Source of the DNA: Notolepis coatsorum
Lineage: Eukaryota; Chordata; Actinopteri; Aulopiformes; Paralepididae
Direction of reading: 5' to 3'
Assembly (NCBI GenBank): GCA_963971535.1
Contig: OZ020589.1
Coordinates: 49,705,192 to 49,769,191 of the forward strand
DNA: 64,000 bases
Positions 9,323-19,116 of this stretch are shown here, in pieces; the stretch's first letter is position 1, and every line of letters begins with the position of its first letter. Both the position numbers and the translations under genes were made by a program. The notes below the pieces were generated by a model that worked only from the letters and a program-made list of their open reading frames with translations, was not told the origin of the DNA and did no database searches.

Positions 9323-10777
9323 TGTGAGGTTCGCCTTTCCCTTGACCTTTAATTCCCTGTCTCCTCACCTCACTAGCCCCCACCCTCACGTTCGTTTACT
9401 CTCGTTTGCTCTTCAGCAGCCACACCCTTGGACTACCTGTCATTATGTGTTTGATTGGTCTGGTGCCGAACACACACTTCTTGTTCGAGTATCAATTACC
9501 ATCACGCACCTGATGTGTATTCTAATTAGCGCCCTTTTGGGCTTTAAGTACCTCGCTCTTCCCCTCTGTCCTTGTCGGGTCGTTCCGTATCATATCTCTA
9601 TCACCTAGCTCCTTCGGGAGGTTCTCTGTCTGTAGGCTCCTACGGGAGTTTCTGTTTCTGTCTGTATGCTGTTTAATCTCCGGCGTGAGACGAGGTGCAA
9701 GCTTTGGCCACCTGTCGCCGTTTGCCTGGAGGGAGACATTGTACTGCGCTCTCTAATCCTCTACGGGAGGTATTCCAGTGTTCCACTTCAGACCTCCGCG
9801 CAGCAGACGCGCACCACTCAGACCTCCGCGCAGCAGACACGCTCTTCACTCCAGACGCGCATCCAGACGCGCATCCAGACCTCCGAGCCAGACGCGCTCT
9901 TCACTCCAGACGCGCATCCAGACCTCCGAGCCAGACGCGCTCTTCACCCCAGACGCGCATCCAGACGCACTCCAGACGCGCATCCAGACTCCACGCCAGA
10001 TGCGCTCTCCATACCGGCGCGTACTCCAAGCAGACACGCACCACTCAGACCTCCGCGCCAGATGCGCCCTCCGTACCGGCGCGTACTCCAAGCAGACGCG
10101 CACCACTCAGACCTCCGCGCCAGATGCGCTCTCCGAGCCTGCACCCTCCTACTCCTCCCTGTAAGCAGCTCCAGCCCTCGCCCTGTCCAAGGCCTTGACT
10201 CTGTTTCTCTCTGTCCCTGTCCAGTTCCTCCTAGTCCTCCTAGTCATCCCTGTCCTGTCCTCCTAGTCCTCCCTGTCCCCAGCCCGCCTCCGCGGGCCTC
10301 TGTCCCTGTTTCCTTATTCTAGTCCTCCTAGTCCTCCCTGTCCAGTCCTTCTAGTCCTCCTAGTCCTCCCTGTCCAGTCCTTCTAGTCCTCCTAGTCCTC
10401 CCTGTCCCCAGCCCGCCTCCGCGGGCCTCTGTCCCTGTTTCCCCTCTCTAGTCCTCCTAGTCCTCCCTGTCCAGTCCTTCTAGTCCTCCTTGTCCAGTCC
10501 TCCTAGTCCTCCCTGTCCAGTCCTCCTAGTCCTCCCTGTTTCCTGCCTTGTCCCTTGCCCTGGCCCAGTCCGTTAGCCTTCCCTTAGCCTTCCCCTTAGC
10601 CAGCTCGCCTCTTAAAGGCACTGTGCCTATTTTCCCAAGTTCATGTTTTCCTGTAATTTGTGTTCTCCCTTAAAGGGACAGTGCCGTTTTCTGTTGTTTT
10701 CAATAAATGCCCAGTTCTTGGCTTACTCTCATACCTGTCTTATGTTGTGCGATTGGGGTCGGTTACAAACCATAACA
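9323..10777 (+). repeat. 5' LTR with internal tandem repeats
   Basis: A TATA-like TTTAAGTA (9543-9550) lies about 28 bases before GTCGGGTCGT (9574-9583), a plausible transcription start. The LTR then holds a GC-rich array of CAGACGCGCATCCAGAC-type units (9790-10140), an array of TCCTAGTCCTCCCTGTC units (10220-10550) and AATAAA near 10705. Long frames across these arrays, such as 9666-10322, are arginine-, alanine- and serine-rich products of repetition and I do not call them genes. Confidence 0.85.
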
Positions 10778-10779
10778 GT

Positions 10780-10789
10780 ACGACCCGAC
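10780..10789 (+). promoter_or_regulatory. Candidate self-priming primer-binding site
   Basis: ACGACCCGAC, two bases after the 5' LTR, is the exact reverse complement of GTCGGGTCGT at 9574-9583. The latter sits where transcription should start, about 28 bases after a TATA-like motif. Self-priming from the first bases of the RNA is known in Tf1/sushi-type Gypsy elements; its use here is inferred. No tRNA-like TGG start is present at this junction. Confidence 0.5.
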
Positions 10790-10837
10790 CAGTCGACGAC
10801 CCCAGCCAGCACAGACGGTGTATGTTGAGTTTGCCTT

Positions 10838-12075
10838 TTTTTTTTTTTTTCCCTGTTAGCTCCCCTGTTAGCTTCCCTGTTAGCTCCCCTCTTAGCCCTG
10901 TTAGCTTCCCTGTTAGCCCCCCTGTTAGCTTGTTAGTCTCCCCTGTTAGCTCCCCTGTTTAGCCTGTTAGTCTTTCCTGTTAGCCCTGTTAGCTTCCCTG
11001 TTAGCTCCCCTGTTAGCTTGTTAGTCTCCCCTGTTAGCTCCCCTGTTTGCTTCCCTGTTAGCCTCGTTAGCTCCCCTGCAGCTTGTTAGGCCTCTACTAC
11101 CAGCATGGCCCCAGTCTGCTAGCTTAGCCCCGGCTGTTAGCACAGCCTCTATGTTAATGCAGCCCTTGCAGCTAGCATAGGCCCTGTAGCTAGCCATGCC
11201 CAGGCAGCTAACCCGGTCCCTCTGCATGGCCTTTACTTTTTGTGTAGTTTTTTCCCACTGCTAGGACTGCCCTTTCAGCTAGCAAGGTCAGTTTTCTCCC
11301 ACTGCTAGGACTGCCCTTTCAGCTAGCAAGGTCAGTTTTCCCACTGCTAGGACTGCCCTTTCAGCTAGCAAGGTCAGTTTTCTCCCACTGCTAGGACTGC
11401 CCCTTCAGCTAGCAAGGTCAGTTTGCCCCACTGCTAGGACTGCCCTTTCAGCTAGCAAGGTCAGTTTTCTCCCACTGCTAGGACTGCTCCTCCAGCTAGC
11501 AAGGTCAGTTTTCCCACTGCTAGGACTGCCCTTTCAGCTAGCAAGGTCAGTTTTCTCCCACTGCTAGGACTGCCCCTTCAGCTAGCTAGGTCAGTTTCCC
11601 ACAGCTAGGACTGTCCTTCCAGCTAGCTTGTTCTCTCATGCTGGTCCAGCCCTGTCTGCCAGCCTAGCTCCGGCAGCTAGCGCAGCCTCTATGTTGATGT
11701 AGCAGTACAGCTAGCATAGGCCCTGTAGCTATCAGTGCCCTGGCAGCTACCCTTTCCCTCTGCTAGCCCCTTCCCTGTTCCCCTCTCCAGTGCCCCTGTT
11801 CCAGCCCTGTCTGCTAGCCTAGCTCCGGCAGCTAGCGCAGCCTCTTTGTTAATGTAGCAGTACAGCTAGCATAGGCCCTGTAGCTATCTGTGCCCTGGCA
11901 GCTACCCTTTCCCTCTGCTAGCCCCTTCCCTGTGCTCCTCATAGTTACCCCTCAGCTCCTCTAGTTACCCCTCAGCTCCTCTAGTTACCCCTCAGCTCCT
12001 CTAGTTACCCCTCAGCTCCTCTAGTTGCCCCTCAGCTCCTCTGGTTACCCCTCTGCTCCTCTAGTTACCCCTTCT
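10838..12075. repeat. Tandem repeats of the LTR-element interior
   Basis: Four arrays in order: a T run then CCCCTGTTAGCTTCCCTGTT units (10855-11070); about nine units of roughly 43 bases containing CTGCTAGGACTGCCCTTTCA (11250-11630); a two-copy block of about 165 bases with CAGCTAGCATAGGCCCTGTA (11640-11935); and six units of CTCAGCTCCTCTAGTTACCC (11945-12075). No coding function. Confidence 0.85.
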
Positions 12076-12207
12076 GCTACCCTGTCCCCTTGCTGGCCCC
12101 ACTTTTGTTGTAGCTTCCCCTGCTAGCATGGCCCAGTACTTTTAGTTTTTTGCCTTGTTATGTCCCCTGCCACTCTGTCTGTATTTTTGGGTCGCCCGGT
12201 GGCTCCC

Positions 12208-12223
12208 GTGGAGGGGGGAGTAC
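12208..12223 (+). promoter_or_regulatory. Polypurine tract of the non-autonomous LTR element
   Basis: GTGGAGGGGGGAGTAC ends exactly where the 3' LTR begins. This purine run is the expected primer for plus-strand DNA synthesis in LTR retroelements. Confidence 0.75.
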
Positions 12224-13820
12224 TGTGAGGTTCGCCTTTCCCTTGACCTTTAATTCCCTGTCTCCTCACCTCACTAGCCCCCACCCTCACGTTCGTTTAC
12301 TCTCGTTTGCTCTTCAGCAGCCACACCCTTGGACTACCTGTCATTATGTGTTTGATTGGTCTGGTGCCGAACACACACTTCTTGTTCGAGTATCAATTAC
12401 CATCACGCACCTGATGTGTATTCTAATTAGCGCCCTTTTGGGCTTTAAGTACCTCGCTCTTCCCCTCTGTCCTTGTCGGGTCGTTCCGTATCATATCTCT
12501 ATCACCTAGCTCCTTCGGGAGGTTCTCTGTCTGTAGGCTCCTACGGGAGTTTCTGTTTCTGTCTGTATGCTGTTTAATCTCCGGCGTGAGACGAGGTGCA
12601 AGCTTTGGCCACCTGTCGCCGTTTGCCTGGAGGGAGACATTGTACTGCGCTCTCTAATCCTCTACGGGAGGTATTCCAGTGTTCCACTTCAGACCTCCGC
12701 GCAGCAGACGCGCACCACTCAGACCTCCGCGCAGCAGACGCGCTCTTCACTCCAGACGCGCATCCAGACGCGCATCCAGACCTCCGAGCCAGACGCGCTC
12801 TTCACTCCAGACGCGCATCCAGACGCGCATCCAGACCTCCGAGCCAGACGCGCTCTTCACTCCAGACGCGCATCCAGACCTCCGAGCCTGACGCGCTCTT
12901 CACTCCAGACGCGCATCCAGACGCGCATCCAGACGCACTCCAGACGCGCATCCAGACCTCCGAGCCAGACGCGCTCTTCACCCCAGACGCGCATCCAGAC
13001 GCACTCCAGACGCGCATCCAGACTCCGCGCCAGATGCGCTCTCCGTACCGGCGCGTACTCCAAGCAGACGCGCACCACTCAGACCTCCGCGCCAGATGCG
13101 CCCTCCGTACCGGCGCGTACTCCAAGCAGACGCGCACCACTCAGACCTCCGCGCCAGATGCGCTCTCCGAGCCTGCGCCCTCCTACTCCTCCCTGTAAGC
13201 AGCTCCAGCCCTCGCCCTGTCCAAGGCCTTGACTCTGTTTCTCTCTGTCCCTGTCCAGTTCCTCCTAGTCCTCCTAGTCATCCCTGTCCTGTCCTCCTAG
13301 TCCTCCCTGTCCCCAGCCCGCCTCCGCGGGCCTCTGTCCCTGTTTCCCCATTCTAGTCCTCCTAGTCCTCCCTGTCCAGTCCTTCTAGTCCTCCTAGTCC
13401 TACCTGTCCAGTCCTTCTAGTCCTCCTAGTCCTCCCTGTCCCCAGCCCGCCTCCGCGGGCCTCTGTCCCTGTTTCCCCTCTCTAGTCCTCCTAGTCCTCC
13501 CTGTCCAGTCCTTCTAGTCCTCCTAGTCCTCATTGTCCAGTCCTCCTAGTCCTCCCTGTCCAGTCATCCTAGTCCTCCCTGTTTCCTGCCTTGTCCCTTG
13601 CCCTGGCCCAGTCCGTTAGCCTTCCCTTAGCCTTCCCCTTAGCCAGCTCGCCTCTTAAAGGCACTGTGCCTATTTTCCCAAGTTCATGTTTTCCTGTAAT
13701 TTGTGTTCTCCCTTAAAGGGACAGTGCCGTTTTCTGTTGTTTTCAATAAATGCCCAGTTCTTGGCTTACTCTCATACCTGTCTTGTGTTGTGCGATTGGG
13801 GTCGGTTACAAACCATAACA
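12224..13820 (+). repeat. 3' LTR
   Basis: Matches the 5' LTR closely. It is about 142 bases longer, mainly because the CAGACGCGCATCCAGAC array has more units (12690-13030). Ends ACCATAACA and is followed by target duplication CTACT. Confidence 0.9.
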
Positions 13821-13846
13821 CTACTAACTAACGAAAGTGTATAAAA

Positions 13847-14807
13847 ATGAGTGGGGAAGCTGTACCAAGTAAGAAACCAAAAACCTACAACTTCCATCCA
13901 GAATGGGAGCAGGACTTTTTTTCACGATGTTATATTCAAAGTGCGTTTGTCTGATCTGCAAATCTACAATCGCCATTTCGAAGAAGGGGAATGTGGAGTG
14001 GCACTTTCGGACAACACTGACTTCCCTCCAAAAAGCAAGCTGAGAAAGAGAAAGGTGAAGGAACTGAAATCACAGTTGTCCGGACAGCAGGCATTTTTCA
14101 CAAAGGTGACTTCAAAAGCGAAGGCAGGGTGAGTCACGCCATCATTAAGCACAAGAAGTCCTTCCAAGACGGAGAGTTGATAAAAGAGGCATTCGTTGAA
14201 GCAGCTGACTCGTTGTTTCGGGACTTTAAAAACAAACCGGAAATATTATCTTCAATCAAAGCTCTTCAGCTATCAAGAAGTACAGTTACACGGCGCTGTG
14301 AGGTGGTGGCCGTGGATTTGACACAGCAGCTTCAGAAGGCCATCATGGACTGCGATTGTTTCTCACTGCAATTTGACTTGTCTACAGACGTAAGTGATAT
14401 AGCTCAGTTGTGCATTTTTATTCGGATGGTGTTTACCGACATGACGGCAAAAGAGGAGATGTTAACAATATTGCGGAGAGGACATTTTTCAGTCTTTCAA
14501 AAACTTTATCGAGAAGACCCAGCTCCCTCTGTGTAAATTGGTGTCAATCACCACGGACGGTGCACCTGCAATGGTTGGCCGCACAAATGGATTTATTGCC
14601 AAGTGCAGGGAGGACGATGCTTTCCCTGACTTCCTCAATTATCACTGCATAATACACCAACAAGCATTATGCGCAAAAATGCTTAACATGAAAGAGATAA
14701 TGGATGTGGCAATGAAGATTGCCTGTTCTATTCGAGCCAGATCTCTTCAAAGACGACTGTAGACTGCGAGCGACCATGCTGAGTTGTTGCTACACACTGA
14801 TGTGAGA
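13847..14807 (+). pseudogene. hAT transposase, N-terminal half
   Basis: The likely start is the ATG at 13847 (MSGEAVPSKKPKTYNF). The frame breaks after about 40 codons, inside what should be an N-terminal zinc-finger region. It resumes as SKLRKRKVKELKSQLSGQQA and then VSHAIIKHKKSFQDGELIKE with EAADSLFRDFKNKPEILSSI. A frameshift near 14473 moves the sequence to the frame holding LVSITTDGAPAMVGRTNGFI, the hAT DGAPAMVG catalytic-region motif, and LNYHCIIHQQALCAKML. The match is to hAT transposases of the ZBED/GTF2IRD2-like group, as I recall it. It is cut at 14807 after a DVR motif by a Gypsy insertion and continues at 20069. Confidence 0.8.
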
Positions 14808-15063
14808 TGTTACAGTTCGTATCGTGTGCACTCTTATTCTGGAACAGCCTGCTTGAATATTTGAACAATTCAGCTGTGAATAAGGTATGTACTCAAAGCT
14901 TATAGTATAGTCTGTCTCACAGCTCTTACCGTATGCAACTCTTATTCCCAGAATAACCTGCTAAAATGGGAGCATATTCGACAGGTAAACAGGGTAAGTA
15001 AGTCATCCATTTCAGCAAACATAGTAAGTCATCCATTTCAGTAGACATTAATATTCAGTTACA
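14808..15063 (-). repeat. Left-hand LTR of a minus-strand LTR element
   Basis: On the minus strand it starts TGTAACTGAATATT and ends GAACTGTAACA (TG...CA). It directly follows a polypurine tract at 15064-15080 (AAAAAAAAGGGGGGAAA on the minus strand). It is therefore placed as the 3' LTR of the Gypsy element whose pol ends at 15170. Its sequence does not resemble the right-hand LTR at 19117, which is unexpected. Confidence 0.6.
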
Positions 15064-15169
15064 TTTCCCCCCTTTTTTTTCAATGGGGTAAAGACCAGTA
15101 TTAAGGTTACATTTCACTTTTTTTTTTCTTTTTTTTTATAGGGCAGCGATCCGCCTACACCCTGTACAT

Positions 15170-16121
15170 TCACAGGTCTAGTATGTCCCGAGGCTTCACT
15201 GCTTGGCCTGACCTGGTGTAGTATGAAGCTGAGTTTGCTTCTGAGTCCTCTGACAGTTCAGGGGCATGGGTGTCAGGTGGTTGATCGACGCTTTCTGTAC
15301 TTGGCAGACCGTCGCTGTCCTGGAAGTGTTCTTCTTTTGTGTCCCTTAGGTGCCTGCGGTTACGGTGGTACTCGCGTCCATCTTGGGTACGAATGTGGTA
15401 TGACCGCGCAGTGTCGGCTGGTTGTATGACTACTGCTGGCCTCCAGTGTCCATACTCTTGGAGTCTGACAGACTCTCCGCTGTGTAGTGGGGGCAGTGGT
15501 CTAGCTGACCTGTCATAGTATTTCTTCTGGTGCTGTTGTCTCTGCACTCACTTGTCATGTCCATCTTTGGGGCTGACTACCCCTGGCCGCAGCTGTTGGT
15601 TGGTGCTTGGGAGGGTTGAGCGCAGCCTGCGGCTCATCAACAGCTGTGCCGGCGATTTGAAGTTGTCGACTGGGGTGTTACGATACTCAAGGAGGCTTAG
15701 GTAGGGGTCTCTCCCGTCTGCTTTAGCCTTGTCCATGAGTGATTTTGCTGTCTTTACGGTTCTCTCCGCTAGTCCGTTGCTCTGCGGATAATGTGGGCTT
15801 GACGTGACGTGTGTGTGTAAACTCCCACGACTTGGCGAATGCCTCGAACTCTTTAGACTTATATTGTGGTCCATTGTCTGAGACAATGGTCTCCGGGACG
15901 CCATGCCTGGCACAGGCTGCCTTTAGCTTGTGGACTACAGCCGCTGATGTGGTGCTGTGGAGTCTGTCTAGTTCGAAGAACCTGCTGTAATAGTCGACGG
16001 TCACAATGTAGTCCTGGTTGTTCCAGTTGAAGAGATCTGTCCCTACAACCTGCCAGGGACGGTCTGGGATACGATGAGGCATCATGGGCTCAATGGGCGG
16101 CGCTCTTGACATATTGAGCAC
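15170..16121 (-). pseudogene. Gypsy integrase (minus strand), frameshifted
   Basis: Reading leftward from 16121: PWQVVGTDLFNW and VDYYSRFFELDRLHSTTSAA carry the first Asp of the DDE core, and [20 protein letters not shown] carries the second. A frameshift near 15790 then continues as [20 protein letters not shown] with the Glu, and [21 protein letters not shown] stop at 15548 separates a last frame, 15547-15170 (KKYYDRSARPLPPLHSGESV), the C-terminal domain ending PRDILDL. At least one frameshift and one stop disable it. It continues from RNase H and the zinc domain at 16082-17011. Confidence 0.85.
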
Positions 16122-17011
16122 TTTTCCACGATTTGCTCTATATGCTTACCCATTCCAGGCCAGAACATGTCTCGTGCTCTCAGTTTGCATTTTTCCATGC
16201 CCATGTGGCCTGCATGGATCTTGATCAGCATCTCTCCTCCGAGGATGGTAGGGATGACTATTTTCTCCCCTTTGAAGATGATTCCATTCATTTTGGATAG
16301 TTCATCTCGGTGGTTCCAGTATTCAGTGATGTTCTGGGGGCATTGTTTTCTTTCCTCAGGCCATCCCTCCATGATAGCCTGGCTAAGCAGCTTGAGCTGT
16401 GTGTCATTGTCTGTTGTTTCTCTGATCTCCTGTAGTCTGTCGTCGTGTACAGGTAGGCTGTTGTACACCATGTGTACCTGAAGGTCCATCCCTTCACTGA
16501 GTCCGTCGTCGTGAGAGGCGAGTGATTTCCTGGATAGCGTGTCGGCAACTGGGATATCTTTCCCAGGGCGATGCACGATTGTGAAGTTGTACTTGTGTAG
16601 TTGTAGTATCATCCTCTGTAGCCTTGGTGGAGCTGCAGCGATAGGCTTCTTCATGATCGACTCCAGGGGCTTGTGGTCAGATTGCACCATAACATGGCGA
16701 CCGTAGGCATATTGATGGAAACGTTTGAATCCATACAGGACTGCGTACATCTCCTTTTCGATTTGTGCGTAGTTGACCTCGCTGTCTGTGAGTGATCTGG
16801 ATGCGTAGCTAATGGGCCTTCCTTCCTGCATCAGCACAGCACCCAGCCCATATTTTGATGCGTCTACTTGCAAGCTGAGCTCCTTTTCCGGGTCAAAATA
16901 AATGAGGACCGGCCCCGGTTCACTGGTGAGTATGTCTTTCATCTTCTGGAATGCAGCATCGTGCTGCGCGTCCCACAGGAACTCATTTGATTGTTTCAGC
17001 AGCTGTCTCAT
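16082..17011 (-). pseudogene. Gypsy RNase H and integrase zinc domain (minus strand)
   Basis: A 309-residue open frame. It has the RT connection (FQKMKDILTSEPGPVLIYFD), RNase H (LQVDASKYGLGAVLMQ with the first Asp, EKEMYAVLYGFKRFHQYAYG with the Glu, VMVQSDHKPLE with the next Asp, and VADTLSRKS). It then has the integrase zinc domain (HAGHMGMEKCKLRARDMFWP, CSICQ). All main catalytic residues of RNase H appear present. It is separated from the RT frame (17068) by a stop and a shift at 17012-17067, where GMVN should continue into the thumb. Confidence 0.85.
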
Positions 17012-17067
17012 GGGTGCGTTGATCTCGGAGAGGCTCGGGGCGAATTTTGGTCAATAAAATGGTCAAT

Positions 17068-18129
17068 TTAGTTGACCATACCTAGCACGGTCTCCAGCTC
17101 TGCACGGCTCTTTGGCGCCTCCATCTCCTTGATGGCAGCTATCTTGCCTGGGTCAGGCTTCATGCCGTCAGCTGAAAGGACGTGCTCGAAGTAGCTCACT
17201 TCGGTGGCTCCGATGGTGCATTTGTCTGCGTTGAGCCGGACGCCTCTCTCCCGTGATCTCTCTAACATTGCATGGAGATTCTTGTCGTGCTCCTCTCTGG
17301 TCGCGCCATAGACGAGGATGCCGTCTACTATAGCTGCTACTCCGTTTAAACCCTCGTATGTCTCGTCGATTTTTCGTTGGAATTCGTCCTGAGCAGAGGC
17401 GAGTCCAAATGGTAAACGTAGGAACCTGTACCGTCCAAATGGTGTGTTGAACGTTGTCAGCTTTGATGATTCTGTAGAAAGCTTGATGGACCAGTATCCT
17501 GATCTTGCATCCAGTACGCTGAAATAACGTGCACCTGTTAGTCTGGGTGTGATGTCCTCTAGTGTTGGCAGAGGGTAGTGCGGGCGCTTGATAGCCTTGT
17601 TTAGCTCCTTTGGGTCCAAGCATACTCTGAGCTTGCCTGTGCGTGGTTTCTCAACAATGACCAGTGCACTGACCCACTCCGTTGGTTCAATGACCTTGGT
17701 GATGATCTGTGTGTCTTCCATATGTTGTAGCTCCTTTTTTAGGCGGCTACGCAGGGCGAGCGGTGTCCTTCTCAGTGGGCAGACCACTGGCGTGGCATCT
17801 GGGTCTATATGGATGTGACACTCTCCCGGGAACAGTCCGATTCCTTTAAACACATCGTGGTATTCTTCCATGATGGTTTGTTTGTCTGTGTACGCAGTGA
17901 GTGACAACACTAGTTTAATGAGGTCCATATTCAGGCATGTCTGTAAGCCTAGAACTGGGGGTGCCTGAGTGTCTACAATGTAAAAGTCTAATAGCATGTC
18001 ACGCTCTTTGTATTTACAATTCAACGTGCATGTGCCCTTTACTACACGCTTCTCTCCACCATATCCTGTCAGTCTGCGTGAAGTAGGATGGATTTTGCGT
18101 TTATCTTGCAAACTGTGATACTCTCTCAA
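17068..18129 (-). pseudogene. Gypsy protease end and reverse transcriptase (minus strand), active-site mutant
   Basis: A 353-residue frame. The first ~75 residues are the end of the protease region (LLDFYIVDTQAPPVLGLQTC). RT follows with HIHIDPDATPVVCPLRRTPL, TEWVSALVIVEKPRTGKLRV, CLDPKELNKAIKRPHYPLPT, YFSVLDARSGYWSIKL (first catalytic Asp) and FGRYRFLRLPFGLASAQDEF. The box that is normally V(D)(D)ILV reads IVDGILVYG, so the second Asp of the pair is Gly. That should abolish polymerase activity. Length and order match Ty3/Gypsy pol. The start methionine is arbitrary because pol is normally made by frameshift or read-through from gag. Confidence 0.9.
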
Positions 18130-18218
18130 GGGAATTACATTTACTTGTGCACTTGTGTCTAGCTTAAATTTAAGCTCTGTGCCCTGTTTTCCTATTTGTA
18201 TGTCTGTGAAAGCTTGTT

Positions 18219-19071
18219 CTATTTCATCAAACCTGTTACGGTGTCTACATACAGTTCGTCTGACTCTTCGCCTGACTCAGGGCGCATGCTAACCTCGTGC
18301 ACTGACTTTTTCTGGAAGCTACCTGCCCTGCAAACTTTAGCAAAGTGGTTCCATTTTCCGCATTTCGTGCATTGTTTTCCTCTTGCCGCGCAGTTATCTC
18401 CTTCCTTGTGTGCTCTGTTCCCACAGTATCCACAGTTCCTTCGTGTGTCTGTGTCACTCGCTCTGTGTGCTCTCTCTCTGTCCACTCTGTTCTGGGGCGA
18501 TACCTCTGTGCGGCATTCTTCTGCTCATGTCTGTGCACCTCGTGCATGAGCTGCTCATGGCACCAGTAAAACTTTTTATCTGAGATTGTGCTAGCTCGTG
18601 GGCTCTAGCTACATCTAGTGCTTTGTCTAACGACAACTCTGATCCGACATTTAAAAGTGTCTCTCTTACTTTTGCTGAGTGTATGCCAAACACTATACGG
18701 TCTCTAACCATCTCATCATTGTTCACATATGCACAGTCCTTCACGAGTAGTTTCAATGCAGTGACAAATTGTTCAAACGACTCGCTAGGTTGCTGGGTTT
18801 TTTCATGGAATTTGTACCTAGCGAAAATCATATTCCTTTTTGGAAGTACGTATGCTTCGAAATTGTCATAGTAGCTTTTCAATACCTTTGCTTCATCTGC
18901 ACTGAGAGTCCATGTGTTGTAAATGTCTCTCCCTTTTTCTCTGCTCCACAGTAACAGGTAGCTACATTTCTCGCCCTCTCCTTTCTTTTTAAGTGGGCCC
19001 GAAAACATTAGCTCCGCGTGCTGTCTGAACTTCTTCCATTCTCCCGGCAAGTCCAGAGAATCCCAATTCAT
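18219..19071 (-). pseudogene. Gypsy gag with zinc knuckle (minus strand)
   Basis: From the Met at 19071: MNWDSLDLPGEWKKFRQHAE, then LLLWSREKGRDIYNTW and FHEKTQQPSESFEQFVTALK, a capsid-like Retrotrans_gag domain, ending AHELAQSQIKSF. The frame degenerates near 18560. The nucleocapsid knuckle is in another frame at 18219-18485, with CGYCGNRAHKEGDNC and CTKCGKWNHFAKVC, the second being a classical CX2CX4HX4C knuckle. It lies just downstream of the primer-binding site in the right order for this element. At least one frameshift separates capsid and knuckle. Confidence 0.8.
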
Positions 19072-19098
19072 CCGTGGCGGCGTTGATATCCATGTTCA

Positions 19099-19116
19099 TC
19101 CTCTACTCTGACACCA
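19099..19116 (-). promoter_or_regulatory. Gypsy primer-binding site
   Basis: On the minus strand TGGTGTCAGAGTAGAGG directly follows the CGACA end of the LTR. TGGTGTCAG is typical of a site primed by a leucine-type tRNA; the tRNA assignment is from memory and unchecked. Confidence 0.7.

Larger units (their letters stand above)
9323..13820 (+). mobile_element. Non-autonomous LTR retrotransposon (LARD/TRIM-like, Gypsy-type ends)
   Basis: Two direct repeats of about 1.5 kb (9323-10777 and 12224-13820) begin TGTGAGGTTCGCC and end ACCATAACA. They are flanked by the 5-bp target duplication CTACT (9318-9322 and 13821-13825). The 1446-base interior has no gag or pol; it is made of short tandem repeats. 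Between the interior and the second LTR lies a polypurine tract (GTGGAGGGGGGAGTAC). The element must rely on enzymes from another element. It is inserted a short distance upstream of the hAT transposase start codon. Confidence 0.9.

Noticed and set aside
9666-10322. Long frames in the LTR arrays (also 12567-13232 and the opposite strand)
   Set aside because: They are Arg/Ala/Ser-rich translations of tandem repeats; several overlapping frames are open at once and the two LTRs shift frame relative to each other.
10838-12075. Regular repeats that might suggest a CRISPR array
   Set aside because: Units are directly adjacent with no unique spacers, in a eukaryotic LTR element.
18196-18583. Plus-strand frames across the Gypsy gag/protease region
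   Set aside because: Antisense shadows of the minus-strand gag knuckle region.
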